Below are positions 1-7,700 of a stretch of DNA of 21,778 bases, piece after piece (positions within the stretch are counted from its first letter, which is position 1; each line of letters starts with the position of its first letter). The notes below the pieces were generated by a model, which saw only the letters and a program-made list of their open reading frames with translations, did not search any database and was not told where the DNA came from. Both the position numbers and the translations under genes were made by a program. Origin of the DNA: an uncultured Collinsella sp. (lineage in GTDB: Bacteria; Actinomycetota; Coriobacteriia; Coriobacteriales; Coriobacteriaceae); the NCBI GenBank assembly GCA_934654765.1, contig CAKUGX010000022.1:1-21778 (forward strand). Reading direction: 5' to 3'.

Positions 1-74
1 ACCACATCATCCGCATGGTTGATCAAACGTACGCCAATGGAATCGTTCGTTCCATAATTCGCCTGTTCAGACAC
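1..74 (-). CDS. N-terminus of an unrecognised protein (partial)
   Basis: A GTG start at 74-72 is preceded by a good Shine-Dalgarno (AGGGAG on the minus strand at 88-83, 8 nt away). The frame stays open to the window edge and encodes about 24 residues beginning MSEQANYGTNDSIGV. Too little is present to assign a family. The gene lies downstream of, and in the same direction as, the wall-anchored protein gene, but a terminator separates them, so it probably has its own promoter in 90-200. It is shorter than 25 codons here, so the call rests on the RBS and open frame only. Confidence 0.5.
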   Translation of the reverse strand, partial: MSEQANYGTNDSIGVRLINHADDV

Positions 75-204
75 CGTAAATTCTCCCTACAACGCAGCAC
101 GGTGCCCATTGTATCGAGGAGCAGGAACTCAATGATGTTGTCGTACCGACATTTCGCCCAACGGTAGCAATAAACGCCACGAGGGGGCATAACAAATCGT
201 TGCA

Positions 205-242
205 CAACAAAAATGGGGCCCGATGTAACCGCACCGGACCCC
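205..242 (-). terminator. Rho-independent terminator after the wall-anchored protein gene
   Basis: On the minus strand an 11-bp stem (GGGGTCCGGTG pairing with CATCGGGCCCC, one G-T pair) with a 6-nt loop is followed by ATTTTTGTTG. It starts about 30 bp after the stop codon of the 274-2088 gene. Confidence 0.85.
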
Positions 243-273
243 GCACTAACTCTATTGAAAACGATCTGAGAGA

Positions 274-2088
274 TTACTCCTCGGAGCCGTCCTCAGCCGA
301 ATCCTTTTTCTGGCGATCGAGCTTATGCTTGCCGCTCACGATAGACGTAGCGCCGAGCGTCGCCAAGCTCGCGCTGGCAAGGCTCGCCATAACGATCAGA
401 TCGCCCGTCTTGGGCATATTGCCGCCCGAGGACTTAGTCGTCGTGGTCGTGGTGGTTGTAGTGGTCACCGTCTTGGAGTCATTTTGCTCCTGGACCTGGC
501 CATCGGTATTGCCCTTACCGCTGTCCTCGCCCTGCTGCTTTCCGTCCTCGGTCTTGCCCTTGCTCTCGTCCTTCTCCTCAGATTCAGACTTCTTACCCTC
601 GTCCTTCTTCTGATCGGACTTGCCGCCCTTCTCCGTTTCGGACTTCTCGGAATCTTTCTCCTTAGATTCATCCTTCGCGACCGTGGTCTGCGTCGCAGCA
701 ACCTGAACAGAATTGTTCTTGTCAGGAGACGAGCTGCTTACGCCAGCCATCAGCGAAGAGCCCAGCGTGGAGCCAAGCTGCACGGCGAAAGAGGGCTTCT
801 TGTCCGTCGAAGTTGCGGGCGCGTCCGTCTCCTTATTCGAGTCGTCCTTGGAAACACCGGAATCAGAAGCTGCGCCAGAGTTAGAGTCATTGTTAGAACC
901 AGTATCGGCGGAAGAATCGCTCGAACCGGTGGAAGAGTCAGATGAGCCTGCGCCGGTCGAACCAGAAGCGGCGCCGTCCGTATTGCCGGCAGAGTTTGAA
1001 GACGAATCGCCCGCAGCAGAGCCGTTCGAATCGGAGTCATTCGAGACAGAGCCGTTCGAGGTAGACCCGTCGTTGGTAGTGCCACCAGCAGAACCATTGC
1101 TGTCAGCATCGGTCGAGGGCGCATCCATCCTGTCATCGTTGGAATCGTCACTCGAGTTGTCATTCGAATCAGGCGTCGGCGCAGGCGCCGGCGTGGACTC
1201 GGGCTCCGCAGGCGTCGAGGGCGTCGAGGCAGCTTCGTCCTCGGCGATATAAACCAAGCAGTCCTTCAGCTCGTTGCGGTAGCGGTTCTTCCAGCCCTCA
1301 TGATACTGGGGCTGGCTCGAAAACTTGGTCGCGACGTTATTGACCACGCAGTTGGCAAGTGCCGTCACAAACTCGCGGTCGGACATATCATTGGAAAGAT
1401 TCGCCCAACGGAAGAAGTCCCTGCAGCCACCGGTGCCGCACATGTTGGTGATGCTCCAGACCATGCCCTTGACGCAATCGGCGCGACCGGAAATATCAAT
1501 GCCCAGGCCGCTCTTGAGCCAAGCCTCGGTCACCGCATAGTAGGAGTTGTACGCATAGGCGTCCTGAAGCGCCGAGAACTCAGCAGGATCGGTATTGTAG
1601 GCGCCCTGGAAAGCCTCCTGCGCAATGCGGCCCAGTTCGGTAAGCTGGCCGTTCTCGTACATGGAATTGCTCGCGTTGGAAATCTCGCTGCCGCGATCGA
1701 TCGCGTCCTTGAGCATGCTGTATTTTTCGGGGTTGTAGTTGTAGGCCTGCTTCATAAACGGGATGAGCGACCAGCGGCGATCGAACTGGTAATAGCCCAG
1801 CGCGTTATAGCCGTCCCCATACGAAAAGCCCTGGTTGTAGTTGCCATGGCTCTCGTACTTGGTAAAGTACTTCATCTCGGTGGTGACATTGACAAACGAA
1901 ACGCCCTGGACCGACCGCAGCACGCCCGAGAAGGACTGCTGGGTGTAAAGACCCTTATCGATATCGGTGGCATCCGAGGCAACGCCCGGTGTGGGCTCCT
2001 CGGCAGCAGCGGGCGCCGGCGCGGTAACGGTGCCAAACGAAAGTGCCAACGTCAGGCCCGCCACAATAGCGGAATGCTTGGGCTGCAT
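274..2088 (-). CDS. Sortase-anchored secreted protein with lysozyme-like domain
   Basis: The 604-residue product has a signal peptide (about residues 1-29, ending APAAA), then a folded domain (about 71-280). In that domain Glu79 (context KYESHG) is followed by GYYQF at 98-102. This spacing resembles the catalytic Glu and the G-x-x-Q-[IF] motif of lysozyme/lytic transglycosylase folds, so a peptidoglycan-cleaving role is inferred. Five cysteines (205, 217, 222, 247, 277) suggest disulphides. Residues 288-557 are low-complexity: Pro/Ala, then Ser/Asn/Asp/Gly, then Lys/Glu, then a poly-Thr run. The C-terminus is a sorting signal: MPKTG at 558-562, a hydrophobic segment (about 564-588) and a charged tail. 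The tail is longer and more acidic than usual. The start is set by AGGGAGG 5-6 nt upstream. Secretion and wall anchoring are well supported; enzymatic activity is not shown. Confidence 0.85.
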   Translation of the reverse strand: MQPKHSAIVAGLTLALSFGTVTAPAPAAAEEPTPGVASDATDIDKGLYTQQSFSGVLRSVQGVSFVNVTTEMKYFTKYESHGNYNQGFSYGDGYNALGYYQFDRRWSLIPFMKQAYNYNPEKYSMLKDAIDRGSEISNASNSMYENGQLTELGRIAQEAFQGAYNTDPAEFSALQDAYAYNSYYAVTEAWLKSGLGIDISGRADCVKGMVWSITNMCGTGGCRDFFRWANLSNDMSDREFVTALANCVVNNVATKFSSQPQYHEGWKNRYRNELKDCLVYIAEDEAASTPSTPAEPESTPAPAPTPDSNDNSSDDSNDDRMDAPSTDADSNGSAGGTTNDGSTSNGSVSNDSDSNGSAAGDSSSNSAGNTDGAASGSTGAGSSDSSTGSSDSSADTGSNNDSNSGAASDSGVSKDDSNKETDAPATSTDKKPSFAVQLGSTLGSSLMAGVSSSSPDKNNSVQVAATQTTVAKDESKEKDSEKSETEKGGKSDQKKDEGKKSESEEKDESKGKTEDGKQQGEDSGKGNTDGQVQEQNDSKTVTTTTTTTTTTKSSGGNMPKTGDLIVMASLASASLATLGATSIVSGKHKLDRQKKDSAEDGSEE

Positions 2089-2158
2089 AAGATCCTCCCT
2101 GCATTGGTGTAGTTAAAGTGCAGTTTGCAAAGATAAGAGTAAGTATTGCAGCTCGCCC

Positions 2159-2174
2159 GTTGTTGCACAACAAC
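2159..2174. promoter_or_regulatory. Inverted repeat upstream of the wall-protein gene, possible operator
   Basis: Perfect 7-bp arms (GTTGTTG / CAACAAC) with a 2-nt centre lie about 70 bp upstream of the wall-protein start. On the minus strand it overlaps a weak -35-like TTGTGC, with AATACT 17 bp further on. A shorter version (GTTG-CA-CAAC) occurs at 199-208, next to that gene's terminator. Operator function is inferred. Confidence 0.35.
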
Positions 2175-2227
2175 CCCTCGGTAAACGGCAACAACCCTCC
2201 GCGAAATCTTAAGGAATTGCGTTCAAC

Positions 2228-2659
2228 CTACAGCTTAATGTCAAAGTTAAACTCGGGGACAGCAGCAAGGTCGGCCAACGACACGCCGTCGACGTACTTT
2301 TCGATCACGTCGTCCAGCCCGCGCCAGAACTTGACGGTCGAGCAAAGATCACTGCGGGTGCAGCTGTTGTCAATGCCATCGCACGCCACCGGAGCCGTGC
2401 TGCCCTCGACGGCACGCAGGATGTCGCCGGCACGCACTTCGGCCGGGTCCTTGGCCATCATGTAGCCGCCGCCCTTGCCACGCACGCTCTTGAGCAGGCC
2501 CGCCTTCATAAGTGGACGAACCAGCTGCTCCAAGTACTTCTGTGAGATATGTTCGCGGTCGGCCACCTCGCGCAGGGCAATCTTGCCCTCGGCGTCGCCC
2601 AGCGCCGCGATATAAATCATCAGCCGGAGGGCATAGCGGCCCTTGGAAGAAATGAGCAT
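2228..2659 (-). CDS. Rrf2-family transcriptional regulator, probable Fe-S sensor of the suf locus
   Basis: The 144-residue protein opens MLISSKGRYALRLMIYIA, the Rrf2 winged-helix start, with the recognition region HISQKYLEQLV and the wing GKGGGY. Three cysteines follow in C-x6-C-x5-C spacing (context ACDGIDNSC then CTRSDLC), matching the cluster-binding cysteines of IscR/SufR-type Rrf2 proteins. It probably binds a [2Fe-2S] cluster and regulates suf. The frame is open further upstream, but the ATG at 2659 is preferred because GGAGGG lies just before it and the family starts here. It is divergent from sufC across about 220 bp that hold several inverted repeats. No clear terminator follows, so read-through into the wall-protein gene is possible. 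The Fe-S sensing role is inferred from the cysteines and context. Confidence 0.9.
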   Translation of the reverse strand: MLISSKGRYALRLMIYIAALGDAEGKIALREVADREHISQKYLEQLVRPLMKAGLLKSVRGKGGGYMMAKDPAEVRAGDILRAVEGSTAPVACDGIDNSCTRSDLCSTVKFWRGLDDVIEKYVDGVSLADLAAVPEFNFDIKL

Positions 2660-2678
2660 ACCTACCCTCCCATCGCCT

Positions 2679-2719
2679 GGGACAAAATAACCAGGAGTAT
2701 TTGTCCCAAATCTTAAGTA
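2679..2719. repeat. 41-bp repeat element, copy 1 (REP-like or operator)
   Basis: Arms GGGACAAA (2679-2686) and TTTGTCCC (2700-2707) flank a 13-nt spacer, followed by AAATCTTAAGTA. The same 41 bp occurs at 8109-8149 with two substitutions. GGAG at 2694-2697 precedes a smaller palindrome (ATTTG-TCC-CAAAT, 2699-2711). It lies 20 bp upstream of the Rrf2 start, in its leader or promoter. Confidence 0.85.
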
Positions 2720-2722
2720 AGT

Positions 2723-2751
2723 GGAACAAACACAACAGGTATTTTTGTCCC
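2723..2751. repeat. Degenerate tandem version of the inverted-repeat element
   Basis: Arms GGAACAAA (2723-2730) and TTTGTCCC (2744-2751) have the same 8-13-8 architecture as copy 1, starting 44 bp after it, with one arm mismatch. The tail (ACAATCTGA) is only loosely like that of copy 1. Two adjacent sites of equal geometry would suit either a tandem operator or a REP pair. Confidence 0.6.
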
Positions 2752-2773
2752 ACAATCTGAAAAGTCGAGTGGA

Positions 2774-2797
2774 TTAGTCGGGTTTTCCCTTGACTAA
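2774..2797. promoter_or_regulatory. Inverted repeat over the suf -35 region, candidate Rrf2 operator
   Basis: Perfect arms TTAGTC (2774-2779) and GACTAA (2792-2797) are separated by 12 bp and cover the TTGACT -35 hexamer. Location and symmetry suit repression of suf by the divergent Rrf2 regulator. The assignment is inferred. Confidence 0.45.
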
Positions 2798-2817
2798 CGC
2801 CGAACCCATAGTAACTT
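2790..2817 (+). promoter_or_regulatory. Probable suf operon promoter
   Basis: TTGACT (2790-2795) and TAACTT (2812-2817) are separated by 16 bp, about 65 bp upstream of the sufC start. The -35 matches the consensus at 4 of 6 positions. Confidence 0.5.
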
Positions 2818-2881
2818 TATTCCGAGAAGATTCCTAGGGTTTAGTACACCCATGAGTACACCATATACAGAGAGGGACAGC

Positions 2882-3682
2882 ATGAGCGCAAATCCGCTGC
2901 TTTCCATCGAGGGTCTGACCGCCTCCGTGGACGAGAAGACCATCCTCCACAACGTCAACCTCAACGTCGCCGCCGGCGAGACCCACGTGCTGATGGGCCC
3001 CAACGGCGCCGGCAAGTCTACCCTCGGCCACCTGGTCATGGGCGACCCCGTCTACACCGTCAACGACGGCCGCATCGTCTTTGACGGCCAGGACATCACC
3101 GAGCTCACCACCGACAAGCGCTCGCGCGCAGGCCTGTTCCTGAGCTTCCAAGCCCCGGTCGAGATCCCCGGCGTACCGCTGTCGAGCTTTTTGCGTGCCA
3201 GCATCGCCGGCCGTCCCGGCCTGGAGATGAAGGGCAAGGAATTCCGCCGTCGCGTCAAGGAACTCGCGGCCGAGCTCAACATGGATACCGCCTACCTCAA
3301 CCGCGAGCTGGGCGTGGGCTTCTCGGGCGGCGAAAAGAAGAAGGTCGAGATGCTCCAGCTCCTGCTGCTGCAACCCAAGCTCGCCATCCTCGACGAGACC
3401 GACTCCGGCCTGGACGTCGACGCGCTTTCCACCGTCAGCCACGGCATGGACGCCTACCGCAAGAGCTGCGACGGCTCCATGCTCATCATCACGCACAACA
3501 CGCGCATCCTGGAGCACCTGGATGTCGATCGCGTCCACGTTATGGTCAAGGGCCACATCGTGCGCGAGGACGACGCCTCGCTGATCCCCTGGATCGACAA
3601 GAACGGCTTTGAGACCTTCGAGCGCGAGGCCGCCGAGCAGCGCGCCCAGGCCGAGGCCGCCGCTGCCGAGCAGCAGGCGTAA
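2882..3682 (+). CDS. sufC: SufC, Fe-S cluster assembly ATPase
   Basis: This is the ABC-type ATPase of the SufBCD scaffold complex, which powers cytoplasmic Fe-S assembly. The 266-residue protein has Walker A GPNGAGKST (39-47), the SufC-type signature SGGEKKK (148-154), Walker B LAILDE (167-172, catalytic Glu172) and the H-loop His205. Length is normal for the family, with a short Ala/Glu/Gln-rich tail. An in-frame ATG exists at 2852, but 2882 is preferred: AGAGGG at 2871-2876 is correctly spaced for it, and the upstream ATG has no good Shine-Dalgarno. It is the first gene of the operon; sufB follows after 12 nt. Confidence 0.96.
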   Translation: MSANPLLSIEGLTASVDEKTILHNVNLNVAAGETHVLMGPNGAGKSTLGHLVMGDPVYTVNDGRIVFDGQDITELTTDKRSRAGLFLSFQAPVEIPGVPLSSFLRASIAGRPGLEMKGKEFRRRVKELAAELNMDTAYLNRELGVGFSGGEKKKVEMLQLLLLQPKLAILDETDSGLDVDALSTVSHGMDAYRKSCDGSMLIITHNTRILEHLDVDRVHVMVKGHIVREDDASLIPWIDKNGFETFEREAAEQRAQAEAAAAEQQA

Positions 3683-3694
3683 AGGGGCGACGCA

Positions 3695-5107
3695 ATGACC
3701 AAGAACCGCACCGAGGTCGCGGACATCGACCGCAGCCTCTACGACTTCACCTATGGCGAGGAGGGTTTCGAGCGCCTCGACGCCGGCATCACGCCCGACA
3801 TCGTGCGCGAGATCAGCGCCAAGAAGGACGAGCCGCAGTGGATGCTCGACTTGCGCCTCAAGTCCCTCGAGATCTTCAACCGTTTCCCCGATCCGACGTG
3901 GGGTCCCTCCATCGAGGGCCTGGACATGGACAACATCGTCACCTACGTCAAGCCCAACACCGACCAAAAGCACGACTGGGAGTCGGTGCCCGACGACATC
4001 AAGAACACCTTTGAGCGCCTGGGCATTCCCGAGGCCGAGCGCAGCTACCTGGCAGGCGTCGGCGCGCAGTACGACTCCGAGCTCGTCTACCACAACATGC
4101 AGGACACCGCGTCCAAGATGGGCATCGTCTACTCCGGTATTGAGGAGGCCCTGCATGACCCGCAGTGGGAGCCGCTCATCCACGAGAAGTTTATGACGCT
4201 CATCCCGCCCACCGACCACAAGTTTGCGGCCCTGCACGGCGCCGTGTGGTCGGGCGGCTCGTTTGTCTACGTGCCCAAGGGCACCAAGCTCGACTTCCCG
4301 TTGCAGAGCTACTTCCGCCTCAACGCCAAGGGTGCCGGCCAGTTTGAGCACACGCTCATCATCGTCGAGGACGACGCCGACCTGCACTTTATCGAGGGCT
4401 GCTCCGCGCCCAAGTACAACGTGGCCAACCTCCATGCCGGCGCCGTCGAGCTCTTTGTGGGCAAGCGTGCGCACCTGCGGTACTCGACCATCGAGAACTG
4501 GTCCAAGAACATGTACAACCTGAACACCAAGCGTGCGCGCGTGGACGAGGACGGCGACATCGAGTGGATCAGTGGCTCCTTCGGCAGCCACGTGGGCTAC
4601 CTCTACCCCATGAGCGTGCTCAACGGCCGCCGCGCTCGCTCGAGCTTTACCGGCATCACCTTTGCCGGTGCCGGCCAGAACCTCGACACCGGCTGCAAAG
4701 TCGTGCTCAACGCGCCCGAGACCTCGGCGACCGTCGAGACCAAGGGCATCTCCAAGAGCGGCGGCATCCAGACCTTCCGCAGCTCTATCGTGGCCACGCC
4801 CAAGGCCGAGGGCTCCAAGGCAACCGTGAGCTGCCAGTCGCTCATGCTCGACGACCAGAGCCGCTCCGACACCATCCCCGCCATGGACATCCGCGCCAAG
4901 AACGTCGACATCGGCCACGAGGCAACCATCGGCCGAATCGGCGACGACAAGGTCTTCTACCTCATGAGCCGCGGTATCTCGGAGGAAGAGGCCCGCACCA
5001 TGATCGTCAACGGCTTTGCCAACCCGGTCTCCAAGGAGCTGCCGCTGGAGTACGCCGTCGAGATGAACAACCTGATCAAGCTCGAGATGGAAGGAGCGAT
5101 CGGATAA
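3695..5107 (+). CDS. sufB: SufB, Fe-S cluster scaffold subunit
   Basis: SufB forms the SufBCD scaffold with SufC and SufD and receives sulfur for cluster assembly. The 470-residue protein is of normal length. Its N-terminus carries the SufB-specific helical region (WMLDLRLKSLEIF), followed by the beta-helix core with GCSAPKYN and the C-terminal DIGHEATIGRI motif. Cys380 (context ATVSCQSL) falls where the functional cysteine of E. coli SufB (Cys405) is expected. AAAGGGG lies upstream of the start. The stop overlaps the sufD start by one base (TAATG), which implies translational coupling. Confidence 0.97.
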   Translation: MTKNRTEVADIDRSLYDFTYGEEGFERLDAGITPDIVREISAKKDEPQWMLDLRLKSLEIFNRFPDPTWGPSIEGLDMDNIVTYVKPNTDQKHDWESVPDDIKNTFERLGIPEAERSYLAGVGAQYDSELVYHNMQDTASKMGIVYSGIEEALHDPQWEPLIHEKFMTLIPPTDHKFAALHGAVWSGGSFVYVPKGTKLDFPLQSYFRLNAKGAGQFEHTLIIVEDDADLHFIEGCSAPKYNVANLHAGAVELFVGKRAHLRYSTIENWSKNMYNLNTKRARVDEDGDIEWISGSFGSHVGYLYPMSVLNGRRARSSFTGITFAGAGQNLDTGCKVVLNAPETSATVETKGISKSGGIQTFRSSIVATPKAEGSKATVSCQSLMLDDQSRSDTIPAMDIRAKNVDIGHEATIGRIGDDKVFYLMSRGISEEEARTMIVNGFANPVSKELPLEYAVEMNNLIKLEMEGAIG

Positions 5108-6378
5108 TGAAACAGACTACGAACACCGCTGCAACCACGCTCGAGCAGGTCAATGCGATGCCCGCAGCGACCTGGAGCTGGCTGCGCATGAACCAGACCA
5201 AGCTCGAGCTTTCCGACGAGCTTGCCACCGCTCCCGCCGAGGCCATTGAGGTCGAGGGCCTGGACGAGCAGTTCTATGGCGCGGACGATGCGTTCGACAC
5301 CGCTATGGACGCCATGGCAGAGCGCTTCCCCGAGCGCCGCGCCTCCGCCCCTGGTGATGCCGCCGATCGCACCCGCATCACGCCCGAGACTGAACTCGAC
5401 GTGCCTGCAACCTCCGTCTACCAGGCTGGCGCCATCAAGCTCGAGGAGGAGCTCTCCCCCGCCGAGGCCTTCAAGACCGGCATGGGCGAGGCCGCCTACG
5501 TCTATCTGACCGACCACGCTACCAGGCGCATTGTCATCGATGTGCCCGCATATAATCACGCCACGGCAACCGTGCGCGTGAGTGGCGTCGACGACGCCGC
5601 GGCCATCGCCGCCATCGATGTCGTCGCCCGCCCGCAGGCAACGCTCGACCTGCAGATCGCCCTGGACTCCCCCGTTGCCGGCGAGGGCGTCGTGGGTTCC
5701 GTGCTGCGCGTGTGCGCCCACGAGTACGCCACCGTCAATGTGACCTGCACGCAGACGCTCGACGATAGCTGGATCGCGCTCGACGACACCGGTCTATTCC
5801 TGGACGAGGGTGCGCGCGTCAACGTGCAACACACCGTACTGGGTGCCGGCGCCAGCGCCACCGGCCTTGCCGGCGACCTGCTGGGCGACACCGCCAAGGT
5901 GACGATCGATACCGACTACTTGGGCGCCCGCGAGCAGGTGCGCGACTTTAACTACGAGCTGCGCCATCGTGGCCGCAAGACCGAGTGCGAGATCGACGCC
6001 AACGGCGTGCTGACCGGCACGTCCAAGAAGGTCTACCGCGGCACCATCGACCTTGTGCACGGCTGCAAGGGCGCCGTCGGCACCGAGCGCGAGACCGTAC
6101 TGCTCGCCAACAAGGGCGTCGACAACAAGACCGTCCCCGTCATCCTGTGCGACGAGGACGACGTCGCCGGCAACCACGGCGCCACCATCGGCCACGTCCG
6201 CGACGAGCAGCTGTTCTACCTCGCCTGCCGCGGCCTTGACCAAAACGCCGCCGAGGATCTGTTCATCCGTGCCAAGCTGGAGGACGCCGCGCTTTCCGCC
6301 ACCGATGAGCGCACCCGCGCCGCCGTCGTCCGCCTGGGCAACAACCTGATCGATAACTTTGAAGAGGAGCTCGCATGA
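5107..6378 (+). CDS. sufD: SufD, Fe-S cluster assembly scaffold subunit
   Basis: SufD is a SufB paralogue that completes the SufBC2D complex. The 423-residue protein has a variable, acidic N-terminal half and a conserved beta-helix C-terminal half with the motif GNHGATIGHV. His357 in that motif corresponds to the functionally important His360 of E. coli SufD. The start codon shares one base with the sufB stop, and a purine-rich GGAAGGAG lies inside the sufB end. The stop overlaps the sufS start (ATGA), so four genes from sufB to sufU form an overlapping chain. Confidence 0.95.
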   Translation: MKQTTNTAATTLEQVNAMPAATWSWLRMNQTKLELSDELATAPAEAIEVEGLDEQFYGADDAFDTAMDAMAERFPERRASAPGDAADRTRITPETELDVPATSVYQAGAIKLEEELSPAEAFKTGMGEAAYVYLTDHATRRIVIDVPAYNHATATVRVSGVDDAAAIAAIDVVARPQATLDLQIALDSPVAGEGVVGSVLRVCAHEYATVNVTCTQTLDDSWIALDDTGLFLDEGARVNVQHTVLGAGASATGLAGDLLGDTAKVTIDTDYLGAREQVRDFNYELRHRGRKTECEIDANGVLTGTSKKVYRGTIDLVHGCKGAVGTERETVLLANKGVDNKTVPVILCDEDDVAGNHGATIGHVRDEQLFYLACRGLDQNAAEDLFIRAKLEDAALSATDERTRAAVVRLGNNLIDNFEEELA

Positions 6379-7700
6379 TCGACACCGAGCACGTTAAATG
6401 CGATACCTGCACCGCACCGGAGCCTATGGTGCTCGACGCCAGCGACGAGGCTTCGCGCGGCTGGCCTACCGTGGACATCGAGACCAACCCCTACAAGGGC
6501 CAGTTCCCGTTGTTCCAGCAGCACCCCGAGATCGCCTTCCTCGATAGCGCCGCCACCGCGCAGCGCCCCGCCTGCGTGCTCGACGCCGAGCGCGACTTCT
6601 ACCAGCGCATGAACGCTAACCCGCTGCGCGGCCTGTACTCGCTGTCCGTCGAGGCCACCGACGCTATCGCGAAGGTTCGCCAGCAGATCGCCGACCTCAT
6701 CGGCGCCTCCCAGGCTAACGAGGTCGTCTTCACCCGCAACACGAGCGAGTCGCTCAACCTGGTCGCCAAGAGCTTTGCGCCTACGGTGCTCGAGCCCGAC
6801 GACGAGGTCGTCATCACCATCATGGAGCACCACTCCAACCTGATCCCGTGGCAGCAGGTCTGCCGCGAGACCGGCGCCAAGCTCGTCTACCTCTACCCTA
6901 CCAAGACCGGCCAGCTCACCACCGAGGAAGTTCTTGCCAAGGTAGGTCCCAAGACAAAGATCCTGGCCGTGGGTCAGGTCTCCAACGTGCTGGGCGTCGA
7001 GAACCCGGTCAAGAACCTCGGCAAGCTCGTGCACAAGTACGGCGGCTACCTGGTCGTCGACGGCGCGCAATCGCTGCCGCACATGCCGGTTAACGTGGCC
7101 GACCTGGGTGCCGACTTCTTTGCCTTTAGCGCGCACAAGGCCATGGGTCCCATGGGCATCGGCGTGCTGTGGGGCAAGATGGACCTGCTCAACGCCATGC
7201 CGCCCATGCTCACCGGCGGCGAGATGATCGACTCTGTCACCGAGCAGGACGCCGTCTGGGCGCCCGTCCCCGAGAAGTTCGAGGCCGGCACGCAGGACGC
7301 CGCCGGCATCTTCGCCACGGGTGCAGCCCTCGACTACCTGGTCAACACGGTGGGCTACGAGAATATCCAGGCCCGCGAGCAGGCACTCGTCCACTACCTG
7401 ATGGGCGAACTCATGCAGCTCGACTTTGTCCAGATCATCGGTTCCATCTACTGGGACAACCACCACGGCGTCGTGAGCTTTAACGTTAAGGGCATCCACC
7501 CGCACGACGTCGCGAGCATCATGGACATGGACGGTGTGTGCATCCGCGCCGGCCACCATTGCGCACAGCCGCTGCTCACCTGGCTGGGCGTCGAGAACCT
7601 CGCCTGCTGTCGCGCCAGCGTGGCCTTCTATAACGACAAGGCCGATATCGACAAGTTCATCGCCGGCCTGCATCATGTTTGGAGCACGTTCAATGGGTAA
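6375..7700 (+). CDS. sufS: SufS, cysteine desulfurase
   Basis: A PLP-dependent group II cysteine desulfurase that releases sulfur from cysteine as a persulfide. Lys255 (context FSAHKAMGPMG) is the expected Schiff-base lysine, and Cys396 (context RAGHHCAQPLL) the persulfide cysteine. At 441 residues it is about 30 longer than typical SufS: residues 1-40 form an acidic extension with a CDTC motif (9-12) before the normal start region (GQFPLFQQHPEIAFLDSAAT). The start at 6375 is supported by GAGGAG 7 nt upstream and overlap with sufD. The extension's role is unknown. Sulfur presumably passes to SufU, encoded next with an 8-nt overlap. Confidence 0.96.
   Translation: MIDTEHVKCDTCTAPEPMVLDASDEASRGWPTVDIETNPYKGQFPLFQQHPEIAFLDSAATAQRPACVLDAERDFYQRMNANPLRGLYSLSVEATDAIAKVRQQIADLIGASQANEVVFTRNTSESLNLVAKSFAPTVLEPDDEVVITIMEHHSNLIPWQQVCRETGAKLVYLYPTKTGQLTTEEVLAKVGPKTKILAVGQVSNVLGVENPVKNLGKLVHKYGGYLVVDGAQSLPHMPVNVADLGADFFAFSAHKAMGPMGIGVLWGKMDLLNAMPPMLTGGEMIDSVTEQDAVWAPVPEKFEAGTQDAAGIFATGAALDYLVNTVGYENIQAREQALVHYLMGELMQLDFVQIIGSIYWDNHHGVVSFNVKGIHPHDVASIMDMDGVCIRAGHHCAQPLLTWLGVENLACCRASVAFYNDKADIDKFIAGLHHVWSTFNG

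Noticed and set aside
2834..4918. 694-residue open frame on the minus strand opposite sufC and sufB
   Set aside because: It is a GC-rich shadow frame opposite two unmistakable suf genes, with no RBS or recognisable domains.
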